A stretch of 64,000 bases of DNA from Bacillus thuringiensis. GTDB lineage: Bacteria; Bacillota; Bacilli; Bacillales; Bacillaceae_G. Shown here piece by piece: positions 7,760 to 17,600 of the stretch. Position numbers and translations under genes: made by a program. The notes under the pieces are model-generated. The model was not told where the DNA came from. It saw nothing but the letters and a program-made list of their open reading frames with translations, and did no database searches. The stretch lies in contig NZ_CP155561.1 of assembly GCF_022095615.2 (NCBI RefSeq), forward strand, positions 1-64,000, read 5' to 3'. The stretch's first letter is position 1, and every line of letters starts with the position of its first letter.

Positions 7760-9338
7760 CATGCCCATCAATCTAAGCTTATATAAGTTTAATTTTATGT
7801 GAGATTTCTTCTATTTTCTAAAGATCCAGTGTAAGTTCTTTAAAGAATTACATACCAAATAAACCCTATTGGGTGTCAATTTTTTTAATTACGCTACATG
7901 ATTGTGAGGCATAGAAAAGTTGTATACGACGCCTAAAATATCAAAGACTGTTTTCTTCTCATACCTATGGGATTTTCGTCCGTTTTTCTGTAAGATATTG
8001 ATAAATAAGTGGAAAATAATCTTTTATCATATAAATCGCTTTATATTCGCTTAATTCCCGTTTCTTCTTGATGAGGAGTAATCGGCGCATTTGAAACATG
8101 GTGGAGGAACAAAGAAGGATGCTAAATAATTGTCCGTATAAGTGAGATTCTAGTCGTTCTAATTTTACAGAATTACAATGATGAATACGAACAAATGATT
8201 TCCAATTTTTAAAGATAAGTTCCACTTGCCATCGTAAGGAATAAAAATCGTATACTTGTTCTTTTGTTAGATATTCCAAAGGAATATATGTAATGTAAAA
8301 GTTAATTGCACTAAGTCGCTTACTGGGTTCTTTATAGGTAATTTGCTTCTTATGTTCTTTAGATGCTAAATCCTTTTGTCTACGTTGCATTTGCGTTTCA
8401 GTTAATTTGTACAGAATTAGTCTTACAGGAAGTTTTTGATACATTCCAATATAAACCTCAGGAATTTCATATGTTTCACCTGACTGCAATTGGTCAATGA
8501 ATTATTCCATATCTAGTTGGATGTATTCAGATTGCTTTTTTATTGTTCCGTTTTGAATCTCTATTCTTCTGATATATACGTGTATTGAGCTTTAATCGTG
8601 AAATAAAATACGCACCACACTCGTGTAGATCTCTTAAATCGAAATAACCTAGATTACGTATACATACACCCTGCCGTTGAAGAGACGTTAAGCAAGTAGA
8701 ACCATAAATTTTATCATTTTGCTTTCCCGTACTTACATGAACATGTAAAAATTGACCACTAAGCAAATCGTACTCTAATTAAATTTTCACACCAGCACTA
8801 TGACCACTACCTCCTGAACCTTGATATGTAGAAGCAAATTTATCTGGAACCTGAAAATGTGTAGAATCCAATACACGAATACTATGAAAATAGTTTGTAT
8901 ACAAAGTTGGAATCTTACTAGAATAGAAAAATTGTTGGTGAAGTAAATATGCTAATATTTGTTGTGAAAACTGTACAGCTTGAGAGTTAAAACGTTGATT
9001 GAGTCCTTCAGGACTCATGGAAATGCCTGTGTTAGCTTCTAATCGACTACATAATTGTGTCAATAAAGTATGAGCTATATTTTGGCTTAACCAAACACAT
9101 AAAGCCACTAATTCTTGTGCACGATATTTATTTTTTCGTTGAACAAATCCAACTTTTCTAGCTAACTGATTCAGAGCATGTGGTGACATATGTTGCTGTA
9201 ATTCTCTAGAAAACAATTGTAATTCATCAGAAATCGATAAATCCATACCAAAAACGCCATCCTTTTCTATGATTCCACAGAAAGGATAACATTTCTGTGA
9301 ATTACGAGTATAAATTTATCTTAGTTTGATGGTGGTTC
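7760..9338 (-). mobile_element. IS231-like element (IS4 family), defective
   Basis: The right-hand part of the transposase lies next to an end reading CATGCCCATCAATCTAAGC (7760-7778), close to the known IS231 inverted repeat (CATGCCCATCAACTTAAG). The other end near 9316-9338 is a diverged match (ACCACCATCAAACTAAG on the minus strand). The span of about 1.58 kb fits IS231 (about 1.65 kb). The first member of a series of IS231 debris between the Sdp locus and the cry region. Confidence 0.7.
7888..9246 (-). pseudogene. IS231-type transposase, broken
   Basis: Pieces read in order: MDLSISDELQLFSRELQQHM to GSGGSGHSAGVKI (9246-8779), then the LSGQFLHVHVSTGKQNDKIY block (8766-8527), then ETYEIPEVYIG to the C-terminus (8489-7965), with a last frame change before [14 protein letters not shown] near 7950. 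The catalytic YREK block is intact (FYSLRWQVELIFKNWK, Y..R...E......K). Several frame changes and stops inactivate the gene. Confidence 0.85.
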
Positions 9339-9460
9339 GTAGTATCTCTACTACAAAAGTAGTAGGGTTTTAGTTAAATTTCATCCTTCAGATTGATTTA
9401 TCTTATTATTTATTTTAACAAAATTGCAATTAGATATATTAAGCTTGGAGGTACATTACA

Positions 9461-10251
9461 ATGATTACACATTTTTCGAATCTAAAGTTTCAGACACTTT
9501 CTATAGAAGGAGTAAAACAAGTCTACAGAGATAGATTATGTTTACAAAAAAAAGAAATTCAATCATTTGTTCAATTTCAAATAACTCCTTATACAACAAT
9601 TAGTTTTCGTGAGGTATTCGAACCAATTATACCAACCCATTTCGCTTTTCAAGTACCATTTTCAAAGTTCTATGAAAGCGCAAAATAGATTCAAGAATCT
9701 GGTCTACTAATTGTTAAATGGGAGGATGGTCATGAAATTGATGAAGAGGATGGTAGATTGAATCTATATTTTCGTGATGGGGATGGAAACCTTCTTGAAA
9801 TCATAGCACATAAATATGTTGAAGAAGATGTTTTAGTTCCGCATTCCCCCTTAATATTTTGTATTTAAGAGAAGTAGGCTGTCTAGTTGAAAATGTACCT
9901 TTATTTAGAAATTGGCTAAAATCTATTTTACGCATGAATACACTTAAAGATGGGGGAATTTTCAATTTCGTAATTAGTGGGATTGCACATATTGTTGCAA
10001 ATTGGTGGAATAGACCTTGGATACCGATTGCTATGAAAGCTCTGCCTCCGAAAATACATGTCTCTTTTGGAACACCAAATCTTTCATTTCTACAAGAGAT
10101 TCAGAGTAATCTTCGTCAAAACAATGTACAATTTCATTTTAATAGTAATGAAATATCATTTATTCAAGAGGGGTCTTCATTTTCTATCCATCATACTTCA
10201 AACTTTTTATCCCATATTCCAAACAAATTAAAATTACCACACTCTATTTAG
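9461..10251 (+). pseudogene. VOC-superfamily (glyoxalase-like) protein, broken
   Basis: The start has a good ribosome site (TTGGAGGTACATTACA). The reading frame runs MITHFSNLKFQTLSIEGV to KFYESAK, then an in-frame TAG at 9686-9688, probably from a Trp codon, then continues IQESGLLIVKWEDGHEID and YFRDGDGNLLEIIAH. That last segment is the classic VOC C-terminal strand with a metal-ligand Glu. A one-base deletion in a C-run near 9846-9850 shifts the frame into LNILYLREVG to KLKLPHSI at 10251. About 263 codons in total. VOC proteins are metal-dependent enzymes such as glyoxalases, dioxygenases and resistance proteins. The gene sits between two IS231 copies and looks like a decayed cargo gene. Confidence 0.7.
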
Positions 10252-10361
10252 AAAATAGAAAGTGGTAATAACATAAAAGCGGTTAGAAAAGATATGAGTA
10301 CCCGTCAATTTAAAGGGGGTCTTTATTTCATTACAAAAAACAGCATTAAACATTAACAAAC

Positions 10362-10678
10362 CTAATAGTTAAAAATATCGTTTAAGGGGATGAAAGTTTC
10401 CATTAGCTTGATAGCGATGGGGCAGGACCCCAAATACAAATTTGTAGCTAAATCTGAGCCAGAAAACTTACGTTTTCGTTTAATAAATCCAATTTCTTTT
10501 TCCAGTTCTTCTAAAAATACAGGTGTAATGTATCGTCTTAGTCCTTCCGCAAATGGTTGTAATTCATCTTGAATCGAGAGATTCATAAAAAACGTCATCC
10601 TTTCTTATCTAGCTTGTTAAGAAAGAATAACGTTTTTTTGTACTTGATGGTAGTGGAAATTCTTAAGTTGATGAGCAC
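10362..10678 (-). mobile_element. IS231-like N-terminal fragment
   Basis: [20 protein letters not shown] through [11 protein letters not shown] (start 10586) is the N-terminus of an IS231 transposase. Behind the start, TTCTTAAGTTGATGAGCACG (about 10659-10678) is a near match to the IS231 end. After SDLAT the frame runs into unrelated sequence ([11 protein letters not shown]), so the element is truncated near 10435. Confidence 0.7.
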
Positions 10679-10689
10679 GTTGCCGTATC

Positions 10690-10864
10690 CCCATATTGAT
10701 GAATCCATCGTATAATCGTTGTATGGACCAAGGATAATCCTCTTTCTTTCATTTGAATATATTTTCTTTTTCCATACTGATCACACACCTTTTTAGTAGT
10801 AGTACCAATATGGTCAAGTTCAATAAACCTTTTTCAATCATTGTTGAGTTTTTGCACCAGAACC
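10690..10864 (-). mobile_element. IS240-like 5' end fragment
   Basis: The inverted repeat TTTTTGCACCAGAACC ends at 10864. The minus strand reads the IS240 leader, a start MEKENIF, then jumps (internal deletion) to the KERGLSLVHTTI-type segment ending at VHQYG-like codons near 10690. It abuts the next fragment base to base. Confidence 0.65.
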
Positions 10865-11099
10865 TTAAAAAACGCATTCGGAATATACTTGGATTAAAAT
10901 CATTACGAACTGCTCCAAAAATGATTGCTGGAATAGAGGCCATGCATATGGTCAAAAAAGGGCAACTCAAATTAAGAGAGCAGTCTGTCAAAAATCAGGA
11001 TATATGTATCCAGTATTTGTTTGGATTGACCGCATAAGAGCTGATTCGGTTAGGAATCCACGTCTTATGTAATCTTTATTCATTCTTTACAACAGAACT
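10865..11099 (+). mobile_element. IS240-like 3' end fragment, opposite orientation
   Basis: The plus strand reads the C-terminus of an IS240 transposase (KKRIRNILGLKSLRTAPKMI, then IAGIEAMHMVKKGQLKLRE, ending FGLTA at 11036), followed by the usual 3' tail and a degenerate inverted repeat CTTTACAACAGAACT (11085-11099). It starts exactly where the inverted repeat of the previous fragment ends. Confidence 0.65.
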
Positions 11100-11630
11100 T
11101 TTTACACTAAACACATGTATGGTGACCTACAATAGTAACAGTCGAGTATTATTGCACTATATTTTCAAATAAAATTATAGGGATTTAGGAGACTAAACCT
11201 ATTCATAATAGGCTATTATAGTTGGTTTTATTAAAAAATTGATGAGAATTGTGAAGAGTGATAGTATTTAAAATATAAAATCAATTTAAATTTTATTACA
11301 TTGGTTTTTAAAGCTTCTAATATAACTACAAATGTTATATACCACATATTAAAAAAGAGGGGGGAAACTGAATATAAAAATAAAACGTTACTAGCAATAA
11401 TACATGCTACGTTAAATTACACTAAAATCAAAAGATCAAAATTCTATTATTATGGGTTTAATGTAAAAGCTAAAGAATGAGTAATTAGGTGTACAACTAG
11501 AACCAGATAGCCAGTAAATTCAATAATAAGGGAATAACTTCAAAAACCTTAAATTTAATCTTTTACTTACAAAAATAATGGTTAAGCTATATTAATACTA
11601 TTTTTTATTTTAATCTATGGAGGAATAGCA
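11100..11630. other. upstream region of the aerolysin-like toxin gene
   Basis: 530 bp, very AT-rich. No gene is supported. An AGGGGGGAAAC stretch at about 11357-11368 looks like a ribosome site with no good reading frame after it. The toxin promoter presumably lies here; I could not choose a sporulation-sigma promoter with confidence. The toxin ribosome site is TGGAGGAATAGCA just before 11631. Confidence 0.35.
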
Positions 11631-12596
11631 ATGAAACTAAAAGTGCTTGCAACAACAGGATTAGCATTATCAATAGGTTTTACTAGTTTAGGAGTATTAG
11701 AAAAACCTATTTTGGCAGATGAAACCAAAGAAAATATTGTTGTACTACAATCAAATTCTATAAAAGGATATTTGTATAAAAATGGGGTGAAAACACCTGT
11801 ATTTGAATCCTCAAAAGCTAAATCTATTGGTGCAATAGAATTTCCTGGATTACCATCAAATCCATTAGTTGGTGTGCCGAAAGAAGGAAAAGCAGTAGAA
11901 AATCTTGGTTCAATGGGAAATATTCTATATTTTGAAGGGGATGCGCCCCCAGGCTTAGGAAGTATCATAAGTGGTAAAAAACTAAAATATTATTTAGAAA
12001 AAAGAGCAGATGGTACGATTGGAATCGGAGGTTATGATCCCGATACACTTCTTTTATATCCAATACTCTCACCGGATCCTGAAATAAAATCTCATAAGGC
12101 ATTTGATAATAATACTAAATTAAAAAGAGAAACAAAGTATGAATTAATTACATCTGACATCATGGATAATGCAGTAGCTTATAGTTTTGATAAAAGTATA
12201 ACGCACGGTGTATCTACAACTGGTACAGTAGGACTTGCATCAACCATTGGTGCTAAAGTTTCTACAGAAATAGGAGGCGGAATTATACCTGGTAAAGTGT
12301 CAACTGAACTTAGTGCTTCTTTAACGACAAGTTTTTCATTTGGTATTACTATTACAGATCAAGAGACAATAGCACGTCATTTTAGTGTAGAAAAAGTAAA
12401 TAATCCCTCGTATCAATATAATAAGTATGCAGTAGCCGCGTATCAATTAAAATCAACATATAGTCCTTTAATGGGTGCTGGTTTAGAACAATTTATTAAA
12501 GAGAATCCGCAATTTAAAGGTCTTTCAAATAAAATATATAAATACAATGAAGAGCAAATGTACTTTGGTGTGACACCGGGCTCTCATATAAATTAA
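11631..12596 (+). CDS. aerolysin-type (ETX/MTX2-like) beta-pore-forming toxin
   Basis: 321 residues. Residues 1 to about 29 are a signal peptide (LALSIGFTSLGVL, cut likely after ILA). The C-terminal two-thirds has the alternating Ser/Thr strand pattern typical of the aerolysin/epsilon-toxin/Mtx2 insertion region, e.g. HGVSTTGTVGLASTIGAKVS, VSTELSASLTTSFSFG and a later YAVAAYQLKSTYSPL. Family members oligomerise on a target membrane and insert a beta-barrel; several are insecticidal proteins of B. thuringiensis and Lysinibacillus. The N-terminal receptor-binding part (YLYKNGVKTPVFESSKAK onward) is not one I can assign to a named class. The gene appears intact, has a strong ribosome site and its own terminator, and sits between IS240 and IS231 pieces. 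The fold call is inference from pattern. Confidence 0.7.
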   Translation: MKLKVLATTGLALSIGFTSLGVLEKPILADETKENIVVLQSNSIKGYLYKNGVKTPVFESSKAKSIGAIEFPGLPSNPLVGVPKEGKAVENLGSMGNILYFEGDAPPGLGSIISGKKLKYYLEKRADGTIGIGGYDPDTLLLYPILSPDPEIKSHKAFDNNTKLKRETKYELITSDIMDNAVAYSFDKSITHGVSTTGTVGLASTIGAKVSTEIGGGIIPGKVSTELSASLTTSFSFGITITDQETIARHFSVEKVNNPSYQYNKYAVAAYQLKSTYSPLMGAGLEQFIKENPQFKGLSNKIYKYNEEQMYFGVTPGSHIN

Positions 12597-12634
12597 GTTT
12601 TCTCACAAAATTGTAGAATTTCCATTAAAATGAA

Positions 12635-12664
12635 AGCGCATTCCTTTTTTTGGAGGAATGCGCT
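12635..12664 (+). terminator. terminator after the aerolysin-like toxin
   Basis: AGCGCATTCC and GGAATGCGCT pair around a T-rich loop and are followed by ATTTTA, 38 bp after the toxin stop. It ends a few bases before the next IS240 copy. Confidence 0.75.
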
Positions 12665-12670
12665 ATTTTA

Positions 12671-13513
12671 GGTTTTGATGCAAAGAATGAACAAAGATTA
12701 CATAAGACCTGGATTTCTAACCGAATCCACTCTTATGCGGTCAATCCCAGCAAATGCTGGATACATATATTCTGATTTTTGACAGACTGCTCTCTTAATT
12801 TGAGTTGCCCTTTTTTGACCATATGCATGGCCTCTATTCCAGCAATCATTTTTGGAGCAGTTCCTAATGATTTTAATGCAAGTATATTCCAGATGCGTTT
12901 TTTAATAAACCGATGATCTTGTTCAATTATGTTGTTTAAATATTTTTTTACTCGAAGTGGCATATCATATGGTATGCGCTTTTCATCCTTTAATTCTCGT
13001 ATCGTAATGGGATACGCTTTATCTCCATCAACAGTTATAGAACGAGGTCCTGTGGCATGACAAGAAACCAATGTTTTCTTTAGAAATTGCTTGGCAGCTT
13101 TGGCATCTCGTTTACTACTCAAATAACAATCAATTGTGTTCCCTCCGGAATCAATCGCACGATATAAGTACATTTTGTCTCCTTTGATTTTGATGTATGT
13201 TTCATCTACTCTCCAGGAATCATTCGTTCGTTCCAAATATTTTCGAATATGCTCATTCAATTTAGGTCCATATTGATGAACCCATCGCATAATCGTTGTA
13301 TGGACCAAGGATAATCCTCTTTCTTCCATCATTTCCACCAAATCACGAAGACTGAGATTGTACCGCTAATACAATGATATCAGGCTGATAATGTTTCCAT
13401 TTGAATATATTTTCTTTTACCATACTGATCACACACCTTTTATAATAGTAGTACCAGTATGGTCAAGTTTAATAAACTTTTTTCAATCATTGTTGAATTT
13501 TTGCACCAGAACC
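12671..13513 (-). mobile_element. IS240-like element (IS6 family), full length
   Basis: 843 bp with both ends: GGTTTTGATGCAAAGA at 12671 and TTTTTGCACCAGAACC ending at 13513. The best preserved IS240 copy in the window by length. Confidence 0.85.
12733..13425 (-). pseudogene. IS240-type transposase with 17-bp slippage deletion
   Basis: The 202-codon main frame (13341-12733) carries the DDE domain: WRVDETYIKIKGDKMYLYRA, ITVDGDKAYP and NNIIEQDHRFIKKR. The true start lies upstream ([20 protein letters not shown], about 13425), but the frame is lost there. The plus strand reads GAGATTGTACCGCTAATAC where the copy at 44295-44330 keeps an extra 17 bp between two near-identical ACCGC/TACYGC repeats. 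Deletion between the repeats explains the break. The shortened frame could still make a protein lacking the N-terminal helix-turn-helix. Confidence 0.8.
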
Positions 13514-14428
13514 AAAAATAACGACAAAACATTTGGCACGGAGTGCTTAAATACTTTACGACTAGGAGATTTATGTACTCGTGATTTGGGTTATTTTTCA
13601 TTGGAAGACTTAGATCAAACGGATCAACGAGGTACATACTATATTTCTCGTTTAAAATTAAATACGAATGTATATGTAAAAAATCCAGCTCCAGAATACT
13701 TTAAAAATGGTGTCATTAAGAAACAATCGGAATACATACCAGTCAATGTGAAACAGATTTTGAAACAACTACAGCCTGGAGAAACATTTGAATTAACACA
13801 TGCTTATATAAGTGATAAACAACAACTATTTGCACGTGTTATTTTTAATCGATTAGCAGAAGAGCAACTTCAAAAAAGGCGAGCGAAGATTCTGGAAAAA
13901 GAAAAATCTAAAAATAGAACGTACTCAGAGAAAAGTAAATTGGTAGCTGGATTAAACGTTTACGTGACGAATATACCTTGGGAATGGATTCCGATGGAAC
14001 AGGTACATGAATTATATACTTTACGTTGCCAAATAGTGATTATCTTTAAAACGTGGAAATCACTTTTCAAAATAGACCATTATCGTCATGTAAAACAGGA
14101 ACGATTAGAGTACCAATTATATGGAAAGCTATTCGCTATCTTCCTGTGCTCCTCTACTATGTTTAAAATGCGTCAACTTCTTTTAAAAAAGAAGAAAAGA
14201 GAATTAAGCGAATATAAAGCGATTGGAATGATTCAAAATCATTTACACCTGTTGTATCAAGCCATACGAAAAAGCACCATAAAAATGACAAAGATTCTAA
14301 TCCGCCTATTCCACCTCTTAGAGAAGAATGGACGGAAATCTAATAGATATGAGAAAAAGACAGTCTTTGATATTATGGGTGTTGTCTATGAGTATAGTAG
14401 GCTTGGAAAACAAAAGAAAGCAGCATAA
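13514..14428 (+). pseudogene. IS231-type transposase, 5'-truncated
   Basis: The frame begins exactly at the outer edge of the IS240 copy with [20 protein letters not shown] and runs to the proper IS231 C-terminus ([19 protein letters not shown]). The first ~180 residues are gone. The YREK catalytic block reads [15 protein letters not shown], so the conserved Glu is Val. An open frame from 13391 adds IS240 codons in front but has no biological meaning as a transposase. Confidence 0.85.
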
Positions 14429-14571
14429 TTTTTAAAAGTGATACCTATCTAGGTTTATTTGGTATGTTCATTTTTAAGGACACAAAATATTTTAAGTTTC
14501 TTTCGTTCATATGAATTCCTACTATTAATCCTATATATTTTTATATAACAATACTATTTTTATCGTAAAAA

Positions 14572-14609
14572 GAAGAAGGAATTTGTGGTGCTTACAAAGT
14601 CCCTCTTCC
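14572..14609 (-). terminator. terminator of the chimeric cry gene
   Basis: On the minus strand GAAGAGGGACTTTGT pairs with ACAAATTCCTTCTTC across a short loop and is followed by TTTTTACG. Long stable hairpins of this kind follow many cry genes and stabilise their mRNA. Confidence 0.7.
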
Positions 14610-14669
14610 CCTTTTCTCTAATGATAGTTAAAAACTATTTCTTATTTTTACTTTAAACTATATTTTTAT

Positions 14670-17600
14670 TTATTGGCTCTTCATGCAAATCAATTCTACA
14701 CTTTCTATATTGAACGTACCTTCGGTTTCTCCAATATCAATGCGTACTTGATCTGTATCTGGGAGAAAATCAATGGTTTTTGTTACATAATTCCTGCGCT
14801 CATTTATTATTTCATCCGGATTGTAACTACGTTGTTCCTTCATCTCTTGACCTACACGATAATCCAATTGGTCATTTGTGATCTCATTTTGATTATAACA
14901 ACTTTGTTCATTTCTCCCTTGACCTACACGATAATCCAATTGGTCATTTGTGATTTCGTATGATACATAATTATTACAAGAAGTGAACGTAAGTGTTTTT
15001 TGATTTCCATTGCAATCACTAATAGTTACATATCCTTTTCCCATGTCTTCTTTCTTCGCTGTTACATGCAATACATAACCACGATTGTACTCTACACATA
15101 GATTTTGAGACACACTGGAACTCCAGTTTGGAATCACTAATACAGCTGTACCATCTATTTGCTGCACTTTCGCATAAGGCGTCGCGTGCCAGTGATTTAA
15201 ACCATGATTAAAGTCTCCATTTTTAATAATATTTCTATGTTCATATAAAGAGTATGCTTGTGTAATACGACGTTCTAATTCTTTATAGATGTCATAATTC
15301 ATACCTGGTACATCTGATATCCATCTGTTATAAACATAAGGCATGGATTGTACAAGATGCTCTACTGAAATAATATGAGAAATGTTTGTGTCGAATTTTA
15401 AAGCTTGATCTTGTGTATCTGTAAATAAGGAATCTATTTCCACTTTTGCCTTTTCATACACTTCTTTTGTTTGGAGCCATCTTGTTTCCATCTCATTTTT
15501 CCATTTCTTTTCTCTTTTTTTCACGAGAACGAGTGATTCTCCAACTAATGGGCCCTCTTCAATTAACTCAATGTTATCTAAGGTTGCATGTCCTTCTGGC
15601 GAGGAAATTTTAAAAATAACCCAAATACCTGGATTCTTGTTTATGCATATTTCTCCTGTATCAATGTGAAAATCAAATTGATGAGACTGATGGCATATCC
15701 TATGTTCTTTTTTGAAGTTAGCATGACCAGACTGAGACCCTTCATAATAATTTGTATCTATTATATTCGTGGGACATCCATCATGGATGATAGGATAAGG
15801 TTGCGACTGACATGGACTAGCTTCAATACGGGAAGGAGCTTCAGTATCAAAAGATAAATTATTTCTTACATTTAGGATTACATCCACATCTTTACCATAA
15901 CGTTCCACAATTAACCTCACATCACGACTACTCCCGACAAAGCCCCTAGTTTTATAACGTGTATATGGTTTTAATTTTGATTCATCTATTTTTTGGAGTA
16001 CATACGTTGGAAACCTAGTTGTACCTCCCTCTGTCTCTCTTGATCCTGGCATTTTGAGATAGTTCCCTTTGAATATCAGAGTATCCGCTTGAATACTTAC
16101 ATTATTACTTGTCATCCATTCATCCATATGAAATTCAAAGTTCCCATTTTGAATCAGATTACGAGATTCACTGAGTTGTTTGGCATGTTTCACTTCATCA
16201 AGTAGAATCATTTTTTCGTTTGCATATAGTTCCTCTGGCACATATTCTATTAGATTTGCAGCTTGATCCACATCATAATCCGTCGTATCTACTTTTAAAG
16301 CCTCTTTTCCATTATTGGTAAACAAACTTCCCACTGCTTTCTTTGCTTTTTCTAAATCTTTTCTTCCTTCATATTCTAAAGCCGTAGAATTAACTGGGAT
16401 GAATTCAATTCTGTCAATGATAATGTTGCTATAATGTCGATTTTCTATAATTATTTCCACACCTGATTGATTAAAGTTAGTAACCAAGGTATCCATATAT
16501 CCAAATTTAGTATAAGACCCCGTAGGTGAAGAGCTAAAATAACCACTTACAGAACCACTCGGCGACCACCTTTGTACCATTAAACTAGCTCCATAAGAAG
16601 TTGCATAGCGAATTCTAACACGGTAATATGTATCCATGGATGCAGGAGTTAAACGCATTATTAATCGTCCTGAAAGTGCTAACGATACTACATCTCCTCC
16701 TGTATGGCCAGGTCCAGGGCTAACACTCGCTCCCGATTCTAAAGCAAAAGCTTTTACAGCTGGAATTTGTGTAATGCTATTGGGGAGAATTCTATTCGTT
16801 CGTTCTGCGCTAGTATGCGTCCATCCATATGCTATAATATTTGATCTGTTTCTATATGACGTTCCGACTGAAGTTGATCTTATCGAAGATAGTATATGGG
16901 TATAATCTAAATAGGTTGGAGTTTCTGATTTTGTTCCTGGTATATTGGATGTTTTACTGAAATAATAAGTAGTTAATGGCAGATCAATACTTCGAGAAGG
17001 AACAGCAGTTCCAGCTTCGTTTACCATATGAAAATCAGCGCGTTGAACCCCATTGAATTGGACGGCTGTATTAGATAATATTGAATTGACTTTATAAACC
17101 TTATAACCTGAAAAAGTCAGTTGCCGTTCTTGTGAAATATCAGGAGAAAGTGCACCTTGCCAAGGAGTAGTGATAATAGTAGTACCATCTGTTCTAGTAA
17201 GACGAATTGATGTATTTAATATCGCATCCTTAGGTGTATACAAGTCATCGTAATAGAAAAAACCTGTTCTTGCAAAAAGAGTACTGAGCGTAGAAAACAA
17301 TGAAGGTGAAGGATTAAGATTATTTTCTATTTGTTGAAATTGATTTGGATTAGAATAACTATTCAACCAATTACTAGAAGCAATTGGTTCAGTACATACT
17401 TCTCTTGTAAGTTGTGTGTTTGTATTATAAAAATATATGCGAGGGTCATAATTTGAAAATAAAGAAATAATATCCAATACAGTAATAGTCATATCTCTAC
17501 GGTAATTATTGAAATTTCTCCAGTTACCTCTATTTCTTAACTCCTGCAAACCCTGTCTATAAACAAATGTACAGTGATCCGCATATGCATTAATTAGACA

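Noticed and set aside
13391..13513. N-terminal extension of the IS231 fragment into IS240 DNA
   Set aside because: Those codons come from the IS240 leader and inverted repeat in a non-coding frame.
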